This document shows positions 54,641 through 64,000 of a stretch of DNA of 64,000 nt, one piece after another. A program made the position numbers and the translations under genes. The notes under the pieces were generated by a model. That model saw only the letters and a program-made list of their open reading frames with translations, made no database searches and was not told the DNA's origin. The stretch comes from Solenopsis invicta. Its lineage: Eukaryota; Arthropoda; Insecta; Hymenoptera; Formicidae. The stretch spans positions 9,084,421 to 9,148,420 of the forward strand of contig NC_052679.1 in NCBI RefSeq assembly GCF_016802725.1, in the 5' to 3' direction. Within the stretch, counting starts at the first letter, position 1, and the number at the start of each line of letters is the position of its first letter.

Positions 54641-57600
54641 GTAAACCATGTTGGTATCGACACGGTAAAACAGGTCTAATGGCAATTAATGATGCTTTAT
54701 TAATAAAGAGAAGTGTCGATTACTTAATTACAAAACATTTTAAGGGGAAAGAATGTTATAATAAAATACAAGAAACATTTGAAGAGGTATGTATATCTGT
54801 ATAATATATATGCAATGTCAATGTTACGTCTAGTGCCCAAAATTTATCCTTAACTTTACGCACCATACTGCATTCGTTAACGTAAATTTTAATGTGATTA
54901 AACCTTCTAGAAAAATTACAGAAACAAATTTTGACATATAAAAATAATGTGATATAAATATCAGCTTCAAATCTAAAATTATAATAACAACGCATAACCG
55001 CCCAAATTTTGTAACACTTTTCAGTAAAAATAACAATAAAATAATAAACCTGTATCGCGTGACGATTGCGTGTATTGGGTGCTATCTCGCCGTACATGCA
55101 AACCTGAGTTCACTATTTGAAATATGAATTTGATTAAATTAGAAATATTGCGCGGAATGCGATTCACAACGCTCGCGCGCGGTCTCCCCGTGTCTCGCGG
55201 CTCTCGTCTTCAAGCTCGCGCGGACCGACCTTAACTATTTTCTCAAACGCAAGAGGAAATAATTTTGCCCAGAAGCACTTACAAATTCGTAATTTTTAAC
55301 CTAGTAACTTGTTGTACCTTTGGCTATTATATTGCGTTTATCGCATTTAAATATCTTAAAACCACAAACCGGAAAAAATCAAAGAAGATCAACGCGTCAC
55401 GCAGCGCTCGATCGCGTGACTACCCCACATCTCACGACCTCAGCGAACGTCGGCAAGCACCCGCGCGCGCCGAGTCTTAAGATTTATTCGAGCACAAAGA
55501 AAAATAGTTTCCTCATAATAGAAACAATAAAATTGAGAATTTCAACACGCACTCTTGCAGAACGCCTACTCCACTATCCTACTGTGCATGCGAGATTAAA
55601 AAAACGAAAAAACTGAGAGCGTTATAGACGTCCCAAGTATAAAAATCAGTTCCACCCCGAAGCAATACTAAAATTCAAATTTTTCGGTGACGTAACGATT
55701 CAAAAAAATTGTCACTACCATCCTGTCAAATCAAAATTAAAATAACTTAAGACTTGTAACCTACACAAGTATATAAAGAATCTCGGAATAAATTTCGTCG
55801 CGACACCGGTGCGCGCGGGCGTGCGCTTCTCGCGACTCTCTTATAATAATTCACTTTACCTTCACGAGACTATTAAAAATAGTAGCATTAATAAACTTAT
55901 GGGTTTCAATCTAAAAATCTATTACACTCACTCTCAGCTTGCGTTCTGTTTGCACTATATTAAAATCCCATAAAAATTAAAATCGCTAGAATCCTTTAAA
56001 AATTCAAGATCGATGAAAAAATAGTTCGCGTTAAAGAATTATAATTCTTTCGCTATGTAACAACTCAGAAAAATCAGCACTACAGTTCTGCGAACTCAAT
56101 TTAAAAATCTTTTAAAAATTATATTTTATATTGAATTTTAAAGTATCAAAATTACTTCTTGATCTCATAAGCGATTCCCCCTTAACTTGCGAGCCGCGCG
56201 GTACGCGGAAGGCGCGTGATCACTTACTTATATTGAAAACCTAACAGAAATCGGGAACCTCTCTCCTGGTACCCCTCGTCAACAACCAGACGGTATAAAT
56301 ACGACGCGAAATCGGAAATCAGATCACTTATATCGAGTCAAGCGATCGGTGAGTGTGCAAACCAGGGCAGCCTCCCAAACTGCAGATCGCTGACAAGATA
56401 ACGGGTGGGTCTAGTTAGTTAACTATAAACTTCCATCGAGGATCTCCGAGATGCCTCTCCCCTCGGCTCCACCCTTCTGCAAAACACGTAAAATCATTCC
56501 TAGTATCAATGTCGTATACAGCGGCCAGATTGTGCGCTGAATGAAATGTCGTTCAAACAGCGCATTCTTAAGCCCTGTTCAAGACAGACAGAAAAATTTT
56601 TTCCAACCTAAAACAAGACACGGATGCACGCTCCTAAGCCTCCGCTTAAACAGCGCCTCCGCAGCCTCGATCCCACAAACCCGCTCTCCTCTCAAAACAT
56701 TACTTCCCTCAAAAATAAAGACAGAGGCAGAGCGTCTTTAATTCTCAGTGGAACTTCTATCTTGATTTATAAATCTCTCTATTTTCTCTACTATTTCTAG
56801 AAGAAAGTTCAGACTACATTCTTTTTTCGCGCACACTTACATTTACACGCACAATCTCTCTCTCTCTTTTCCCGTCTAAATCACACAGGAACGGTAAGAA
56901 GTACAATTCTTAACTATTAGTGGCAATCCTTCAAACTAACTTTAAAAGAAAATGTCTGTTAGAAAGCGATGGGTCGAAAAATCCACCGAGGAAAAAGAGC
57001 CGAACAACGCGTCTTCCTAAAGGGGTTGAAGAATGAGTTAACCTCTTTCGGGAGTTTCGACCCCTCCGTATTTGCGTCAGAAGAACGAGAGCCAGGGCCC
57101 AAATCCCCAGTAGACTCTCGTACCACTCCTCGGCAGGGACCAAAACCACACCCCCGTTCCCTTTTAGAACGTTCAGCTCAAACGCTGCAACACATAACCG
57201 ATTTTCGGAAAAGAGCAGCTAAGCCCCTCTCTGATTTCGTGCTTATTCGAAAATCCACGAGACCTCCCCCCTCGGGTTTATCGCGAGACCACGACACTCC
57301 CCCGCAAACAGGTCCCCAATTAACCAGGAAAAATTTCTAATAAAAAAAATAGAAAATGTAAATTGCCCTTTGCGAATTCTGCCATCCGGCATGGCGATCA
57401 TGGAGTCTCCTCGAGATCTCCATAAGATCATCGACAAATCGGAGGCGTCGTAACCCATTATCCCCCTCCTATTTTTTCTTTTTTTTTCTCTCCTATTTTC
57501 TGCTTACTAAATCTCCTTTTCCTTTATTTTTACAATAATTTCGACTGTTTCTTATTGTGGCGCATACAAGGCAAACCATGTATTAGAAGAACTACCGTTG

Positions 57601-58737
57601 TAATAACAGCGCCTATCTTATAATTAATAAAAAATTGTAATTTGAGACAAATTTTAGCACTTTCTTTTTCACTTCCTGCACCACGCACCTCCTCCCACGT
57701 AACGTAAAAATGCCACCTTTCAATCAAGTACTCATACAAACAAAACTATTTATAAAAGAAAATAGTTTAAACAAATAAACAATTGTCGCCATGAAGATGG
57801 GCATATCACCCAAAATCATAACGACTGGTGAAAGCGGCCGACATTAAAACCATTACGACCCCAGTTCACGAACCGGCGGACGTAACATCGGTATAATTTT
57901 TTCTTTATTAATAGAAAAATTTTATATGAAAATATATTTGCAGGGTAAATTTCGGACACTAATAGACCAGTTTTTGGATATGTCCTCGACCTTCAAGAAA
58001 TCTGATCTGGATCAATTTACGATGAATCGATACAATGCCATTGTTAAGTGCAAAACAGAGCATGGGGCATATTTCTTACCAACACTTCTAGCACAGCATT
58101 TTATAAATGTACTTTAGTTTCTTTCTAAAAAAAAAAAAAATTGTTATCTTTGGATGATGAGAAATTGTGCTGTAGGCTGAAATAAAAAATCCAGAGATGT
58201 TCAAACAAGCAGAAACTATCTTGGTACAATTGGGATATTTTTATCAAGTTCAAGGTGATTATTAAGATTGTTTTGGAGATTTCAAAGATTTTAGCAAAGG
58301 TGATACTGACATAAGAAAAGAAAAAAGTACATGGCTAATTGTTAAAGCTCTTCGACGCGTCACGCCGAAGCAGCGTAACATTTTGAGAATAAATATTGTT
58401 GATTAAATGTGTTTTCGCCGCTGTTAAGGTTTACCCAAACAAATTTGCATATGGTTACGTAGATATGCATGTTTGTCTGGATAAGGTCCTTAATTTATTC
58501 TTATTTTTCTTTTTCTTTTTCACACATGAATGCTACGAAGTTTCAGATCCAGAAAAAACAATACGCGTAAAACAGCTCTACATTGATTTGGATTTACCAA
58601 ACATTTATTTGAAAAACGAAGAAGAAACATATAATAATGTAAAAGCTAAAATACAAGAAATATCATGTGGGCTTCTACATGATTTTTTCTTAGATTTGTT
58701 AAGAAAGATATATCGCAGACAGGAATGTCCTGTTTAA
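54641..58737 (+). pseudogene. Farnesyl-diphosphate-synthase-like gene, 3' half, apparently broken
   Basis: FPP synthase condenses IPP with DMAPP and GPP in the isoprenoid pathway. Exon pieces: 54641-54786 (KPCWYRHGKTGLMAINDALL to IQETFEE, donor GAG|GTATGT); 57944-58108 (LDMSSTFKKSDLDQFTMNRY, VKCKTEHGAYFLPTLLAQHF); 58176 onward (NPEMFKQAETILVQLGYFYQVQ). The next motif should be DDxxD; here it reads GDY-stop-D (GGT at 58254, TAA at 58263), followed by recognisable DCFGD, KSTWLIVKALRRVTPKQRNIL, a break, and SDPEKTIRVKQLYIDLDLPN to LLRKIYRR near 58737. Losing an Mg-binding Asp and gaining a stop argue for a pseudogene. The 5' half with the first Asp-rich motif is missing or decayed; DDSLYNQDQR at about 54577 may be its trace. 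A rare alternative is an unusual splice skipping the damaged part. Confidence 0.7.
54787..57943. repeat. Synthase-like intron with LTR-like or promoter-like block (~55150-57500)
   Basis: A 3.2-kb interval between two synthase exons. From about 55150 the DNA turns GC-rich with CGCGCG patches. TATAAATA at 56295 is followed about 30 bases later by TCAGATC, an arrangement like an insect TATA-initiator promoter, and AATAAA occurs at about 56711. Open frames (for example 56969-57340, 123 codons) show no family motif. It may be an LTR retroelement remnant, but I found no second LTR or primer-binding site. Confidence 0.3.
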
Positions 58738-58865
58738 AATATATCTTGAACAACGAAGTGATTTATCTAAGCATTTGTTTTAAACATTTTTAAAAATGTT
58801 TGCAAATCAACAATTTTCATCTTCTACAGTGAAAACTTAATTTCCAAAAGAGAATAAAATATAAA

Positions 58866-59899
58866 TGTGTAACGATGCACCTGCGCACCGTTTCCCCCTG
58901 GGGTCACGAACCCCCCCCCCCCCCTGGCCGGCCGAACACCCGCCGGATAGGCAAACAGGCGCTATGCGCCGATAAACGCTCCATTTTCGCGCTCGCGAAC
59001 GGCCGAGCATACGCACCGTTAATCGTGCAAACTCCGCGCGCACGCGCATTAAGCCGCACGCTCCTGGCGTTGGAACGATAAAGAATACGTACGCGCAAGC
59101 GAGAGCGCGGTAGTGGACCGATCTCGGCGCAGCAGGGGTATGCTGTATTCCGAGGAGAACCAAACTCCACCCGAGCGTCCCCGACTCTCCGATATCAGGG
59201 TATAAAAGGCGGGCAATCTCGAGAAGAGATTGACTCTTTCCCGGTCCAGCCTCCGAGCCAAACCAAGGAAATCTGTATGGTAAAGCGAGCTCTGTCACCG
59301 CTGAGAGATCTCAGTGATTTCCGATCCCGCTTTCCTGATACCCGGGGAATCCGAGCGGTAGAGCGAGTTCTTCCATCGTGGAGAAATCTCGACGATTCCG
59401 TCGAAATCCGTCTCCACCACAGAGTCCGCGGTGACGACTGCCACCCAGGGAGTAGAGTGATCTTTGCCTCCATCGAGAGGTCTCGAGGCAGCCGGAACTA
59501 GCGCACAAACGGGGATTCCCTACTAAGGGAATTCCATAGAGCACCTGCCACAAATTCCGAGAACACCGGAGCGCCGTCTAAATAACGTCCCGACCCGCGC
59601 GCGTCGCGGGCCGACGAAACCGCGACGAAGTAAACACCGCGAAAGATACGCGTCGGAATCAAAAATGGCGTGACAAAGACAACGCTACCGCGCCGAACTC
59701 TCGCACCGGCCGCAAGCCGAAGAGAAAAGACAGAATCTATGTAAATAGCTATCACCGTCTTGTATATACCGCGTTTCTTTGAATCATATAATCTTCTGTA
59801 CTAACTTCGTTCTTCTATAATAAATTTGTATTTTCTTTAACGCACTCCCGATCTCAGATTTAATTGACCCAACAACCTCCCTTCGAGCCCTAGCTTTCC
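58866..59899 (+). mobile_element. Solo-LTR-like block, ~1.03 kb
   Basis: It starts TGTAACGATGCACC and is GC-rich to about 59720, with a TATA box (GGTATAAAAGGCGGG, about 59198) and an AATAAA at 59819. AAATATAAA stands on both sides (58857-58865 and about 59907), a possible 9-bp target duplication, though the right edge (near CCTAGCCAAG) does not end in the usual CA. Frames on both strands carry no family motif. Confidence 0.4.
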
Positions 59900-59909
59900 T
59901 AGCCAAGAA

Positions 59910-62030
59910 ATATAAACTTCTCTTTTATCGTCTCATGTTATTTAATCATTTGTAATTTATTACAATTTTATTTATTAAGTAATAAAATGCTATTTTTAAG
60001 TAACAAATTACTTTTTTAACATCTACTTTAAACGTTCAATTAAAAATTTGAGATATTATTTAATAAATACTATGTCATCCGAAATTATAACAAGTAGTCC
60101 TAGTAAAAATTACGGATAGAAATGGACAGAAAACTTATCCTATCCGTATTTGTTTGCTTTACTATGAGTTTCTTAATCCGTAATTACAGACAGAAACATA
60201 TAATGTGTTTTGCGATCGGTTTTTGTCTGTAAAAACGGATAGACAACTGTGAATTCTATCAGTTTCTGTTTGCAAAAGCGTATATATATTCTGTCCGTTT
60301 CTAACTACAATTGGATATTTAGATATCCTGTCCGTTTCTGTCTGTAATTAGATACACACACATCCTGTCCGTTTCTGCCTGCAAATGCGTATACAAAAAA
60401 AATTCATTTTAAAAGAAATTTTTTTGTTTTCTTGCAGATCTTATTATTCTTATTCTTATTATAGATTAATTTAATTCAAATGTATTATACTAATTATTTA
60501 ATTACGATTACACATTATTTTATAATTTTTTAAAACGCATTGGCGCCGGCGGGATTTGAACCTAAGATTTCGGTACAATAACCTTATACGCTAACACTGA
60601 GTTAATCGTACGCTTGTGATATTGTTAATAAAAAGTTATATTTAAAGTAAAGCTGTTTTGAACAGGAAGAAACTTACGTGTTGACTATCGCGCAAACACT
60701 CTCACTAACGCTTTGATTATTCAGCCTTAAATATTTTTAAAATAAATTAATAAATTATATAAATTATATGAATAATTAAAACCTGTTCCTTTTCTTTCTG
60801 CATTTTATACGCCGCGATTTCTGTCCGCATCTGTCTGCAATTATGTATTAGAATCCTATTCGTGTCTATCCGCATTGTATCCGTCGCGATTTTTATCTGC
60901 ATCTGTCCAAGATTACGGACAGCAATCCTGTCCGTTTCTATCCGCATCTTATCCGTAATCACATTTCATTTGTATCTGTCTGCAATTGCGTACAGAAGTT
61001 CTGTTTGCCTCTATGTATCTGCATTCTATACGCCGCGATTTCTGTTCGTATCTGTATGCAATTACGTACAGGAATCCTATCCGTATCTATACGCATAGTA
61101 TCCGTCAAAATTTCTATCCGCATCTGCCCGAATATATAAATAATTAAAATCCGATCTTATCCATGGTCTAATCAGGAAGAATAGCAAAAAAATTGAATTG
61201 GGAATAGGACCGAAGCATGAAAAAACATTACTTACGTAAAAAGAACTGGTCAAAACTCAAATTTGCAACCAATTGTTATAAACAAATTACTAAAAATTGT
61301 AAAAACTGTAAAGAAAAATTGATTACGCTAATTGATTCTACGTGAAAAATAACTCGATAAATATATATAACGCTTTCTTAATTAGTATAGTTGTTATAAT
61401 TGTTATTAACCAATTAGTTGCGAAATTAACTTTTGCAATGTGCTTTTTATATTAATAATGTTCTTCTTACGTTCCGGTCCTATTTCTAATGGTTATTTTA
61501 TAATTCAAATTACTTTTTTTTTTAACCCATTAAAGCCCGCAATCAGACCAGCAAAGACAACTAAAAAATAACAATTGTAAATAGGACCGGACGTAAAAAA
61601 AAACATTATTAACATAAGGAGCACATTGCAAAAACCAATTTTCCAACTAATTTGTTTATAACAACTATAAAAATTAAGAAAGCGTTATATATGTTTCTCA
61701 AGTCATTTTTCCCGTCAAATTGATTGGCGTAATCAGTTTCCTCTACAGACAATTTTTAGTAATTTGTTTATAACAATTAAATACAAAATTGGGCTTTAAT
61801 AAGTTCTTTTTACATTAGTAATGTTTTTCATGCTTTGGTCCTATTTTCAATTCAAATTCGTTTTGCTATTTTTCCTACTCGGACCATGGATAGGAACAGG
61901 TTTTAATTATTTATATATTCGGGTAGATGCTGACAGAAATCTCGACGGATACTATACGGATAGATACGATTAGGATTCCTGTACGCAGTTGCAGACAGAT
62001 ACAGATGAAAGGTGATTACGGACAAGACGG
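59910..62030. mobile_element. Dispersed repeat with CTGTCCGTTTCTGTCTGC subrepeats and tRNA-like module
   Basis: Many diverged copies of a phrase like ATCCTGTCCGTTTCTGTCTG occur at 60120-60400, 60780-61130 and, inverted, 61925-62030. Between them is an inverted repeat with arms at about 61210-61360 and 61700-61850 like the one at 7040-7430. The family is shared with 6840-7730, in opposite orientation. The outer ends were not determined. No transposase frame. Confidence 0.5.
60541..60611 (-). tRNA. tRNA-like sequence, second copy (degenerate)
   Basis: This is the minus-strand counterpart of the module at 7632-7701, with box B GGTTCAAATCC intact and a box A changed to TTAACTCAGTG. Stems pair poorly, so it is probably a pseudo-tRNA carried by the repeat family. 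Confidence 0.35.
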
Positions 62031-62089
62031 AAGGAGGGGAAGTATCACGGTGCGGCAAAGCCGTGCCGGCGCGTTTCACTACACACACC

Positions 62090-62351
62090 CGAATATCGAA
62101 TTGATGTCAAATTGATAACGAATCGATATTAAACAAAATCATGAAAAAACATTAAAAATTTTGAAAGAAGCATTATATTATATTATTACTGTTATTAGTA
62201 AATATAAATATCGAAGTATCCCAACATCGAAATAATCTCAAAATATTTGAGATTTCAATGTTCAACAACTCGACAAAAAGTGCATCGATGAAATTTGATG
62301 GAATCGACATCAAATCAATATCAATTTGAAGTATCATTTTTCACTGGGTTT
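62090..62351. repeat. Short TIR-element relative (GATGTCAAATTGA-type)
   Basis: ATCGAATTGATGTCAAATTG at the left and ATCGACATCAAATCAATATC near the right echo the palindromes of the 2340-4679 element, and the right edge reads (inverse) CCCAGTGAAAAATGATA. The left terminus is not recognisable. Confidence 0.4.
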
Positions 62352-62488
62352 GAGTCAACACCGTAGCTCGACACTGGAGACGTACAAGCTCCGTCGGCAG
62401 ACATTAAAGTCAGAAAGTCGAAAGACATGGGTATGCACCACTTTCGGTTTCCGGAAACTGAGAAATCTTTTTGGTATATCTAGCGTTG

Positions 62489-62632
62489 AAAATCATAAGG
62501 ACCGGCAAGGTGCCTAGGCATGTGACGATTATTATAGATGGCAATAGATGCTACGCCAAAAAACAAAAGATACCAAGGAACGAGGGACACATAAAATGTG
62601 CATCCTTGTATGCATCCTTGAGAAGTGAGCTT
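62489..62632 (+). pseudogene. Dehydrodolichyl-diphosphate-synthase-like fragment
   Basis: The frame reads KIIRTGKVPRHVTIIIDGNR, then CYAKKQKIPRNEGHIK. This matches the N-terminal signature of cis-prenyltransferases, where V-P-x-H-x-x-x-I-M-D-G-N-R-R carries the catalytic Asp. Asp-Gly-Asn is kept but the second Arg is Cys. After GHIK the similarity fades (CASLYASLRSEL) and a GTAAGT donor-like sequence follows at 62633. Upstream coding text (62400-62480) is in another frame. No further domain of the enzyme is in the window, so it is a relic or a divergent first exon. Confidence 0.5.
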
Positions 62633-62639
62633 GTAAGTG

Positions 62640-64000
62640 CGTTAGTCTGTATTCGTGACTCATATGTTTTATTTGCAATAAGTTCAATATTGTATTTAAA
62701 AAGATACTAATAGATAAAAATAATAGATAAAAAAAGATAAAAATCACAACCACTTGGGTTTTATTAAAAAAATAAAGATACTATCACTTGCATTTTATTT
62801 GTTAAAAGTAGTACAGCAGTTATTTCAAAAAGCAAATTCTTTTTATAATTGGCGCAATTTAGAGATTCCATACATATTTTGAAAAAATACATTTAGGTTG
62901 GATTAAATTTAAGATATTTATTATTAAGTAAATACCACTTGGGTTATCATAGATTTTTCAATGATAATTCAGAGATAGTACCACTTAGGTTTTGTATAGT
63001 AATTAAAGATAGTACCACGTGGGTTAGAATAAGTATGTACTGCAAAACACGAGGTCACGAGTTATATCCCGGCTTATTTAAATCATGGCCGATAGCTAGC
63101 TTTCCACAAGATCGATGGTACCCTGAAAATGCGACACTGCATATTATGCTTCGTTGCCTGAAACAAGCATTCGAGGTGGTCCGTATCAATCAAGCCTAAA
63201 GTTCCAAAAACAAGAAGTGTGTTATAATCTTCAACGAAGAGATTGGAGACCATAAATCGACAAAAAAGTACATAATCTGTTTTCCAGAAGAGTATATAGT
63301 CTGGAAGAAATTTCACCAACATTTAAACATTTTGCCAATACTAAGGCGAGACATCGATGTACTCACCATCGATTTCAAAAACAATTTTAGTTGGATAGTA
63401 TTTCTGTATGGTTGATATTATTACGTGGTTTTCAATTGTAAGTTTTACTTCGTAAAACTTTCCATATTAATTGCCGTATAGCAGTGATCCAGTGCATTGA
63501 GTATTTCAAACATTTTTATAACTGTAGAAACTTTCTTTTTTTTTTAAATAAATTCTATGATTTGATTTCATAAAACCTTGAGCTTCCTAATACCAGCTGG
63601 CATCTCATGACATAATTGATTAGGATTTCATTATTTTGTTTTGTTCATTGACTTGAACATGTTATTGAGAGTAACGTTTTTTTTCATTATTTGTATTACA
63701 CAACACACACACACACACACAATACATGTTTGCACACTAATTATAAAATCAGATTAAGCTTGGAAAAATGGACAACGCAAATCTTTATACTTAAATTCAA
63801 AAACTCTATCATATAGAACTGCATATATAATAAATCGTTGATTAAAAGATTTTAATCTTTCTTCTTGATGTTTTAATTATTATATTTACCGTGCGGAATG
63901 AAAGATTTCTTGGTGTTAATGATAAACTCCTTTTCAGCTAATAATCGCGAAATTGGTGATGCGATACTATACTATAAAGTAGCAAACTTCGAAAGTTTGT
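62640..64000. other. Right-hand end, no confident gene
   Basis: AT-rich DNA. At 62754-63035 the phrase ACCACTTGGGTT recurs (about 62748, 62934, 62980, 63015), a loose short repeat. A frame at 62939-63199 ending CLKQAFEVVRINQA is not recognised; similar-looking coding text continues out of frame to about 63415. A (CA)n tract lies at 63700-63722. Confidence 0.4.

Noticed and set aside
56969..57340. 123-codon + strand frame
   Set aside because: Rich in Pro/Arg/Ser but without a known gag or other signature; kept only as part of the unassigned block.
58837..59755. Several overlapping GC-rich frames up to 153 codons
   Set aside because: They overlap the LTR-like block on both strands without motifs; treated as non-coding.

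Overview
The window is nuclear insect DNA, most likely from an ant or another aculeate hymenopteran. It is AT-rich, its protein-coding genes are split by GT-AG introns, it holds CA microsatellites and one 100-N assembly gap, and it is crowded with DNA transposons (Tc1, several mariners, many hairpin MITEs) and an R1-clade LINE with a typical C-terminal CCHC motif. The species assignment is an inference from gene style and transposon content. No prokaryotic, viral or plasmid backbone was seen.

Four host genes can be read. (1) The 3' part of an SLC4 anion exchanger (Ae2-type), + strand, exons 1-533, 9434-10538 and 10622-11288; its 8.9-kb intron is packed with repeats. (2) A Mos-type serine/threonine kinase, + strand, four exons, 16213-18742, complete at 321 residues. 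(3) LSM5, - strand, three exons, 18885-21052, complete at 91 residues, tail-to-tail with mos. (4) Nucleoside diphosphate kinase (awd/NME), + strand, exons 25628-25756, 34247-34348 and 34974-35204, complete at 153 residues, with an 8.5-kb repeat-filled first intron. Two broken isoprenoid-enzyme relics lie further right: a farnesyl-diphosphate-synthase-like gene (54641-58737), damaged in its second Asp-rich motif, and a short dehydrodolichyl-diphosphate-synthase-like fragment (62489-62632).

Repeat layout. 955-8238: a gypsy-type gag/protease relic, a 2.3-kb TIR element rich in GACGTC-like palindromes, a 127-bp hairpin MITE and a 2.2-kb long-TIR element carrying a tRNA-like sequence. 12051-15778: nested TA-flanked MITEs and a TTAA-flanked element. 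21241-25578: a dense run of hairpin elements between LSM5 and awd, including a fold-back with about 700-bp arms. 27868-34073: two copies of a 0.9-kb TIR repeat and a broken Tc1 element inside the awd intron. 36463-46855: a Tc1-like element with one intact DD34E transposase and an inverted duplicate of its 3' end, then two dead DD41D mariners, a 10-bp-period minisatellite and a roughly 300-bp satellite that flanks the second mariner. 48261-52930: a Penelope-like fragment with a hammerhead-ribozyme-like core, LINE ORF1 debris and a 5'-truncated R1-clade LINE with a 14-bp target-site duplication. 53283-54563: a dead mariner. 58866-62030: a solo-LTR-like block and a second copy of the tRNA-like repeat family.

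The host genes are ordinary housekeeping, signalling and transport genes with no evident joint pathway. I found no convincing new multi-gene system. The unusual material is structural: long perfect or near-perfect hairpins, head-to-head MITEs, an inverted-duplicated transposon with an intact transposase, and the ribozyme-like motif. All similarity statements are by eye; no alignment or database search was run.
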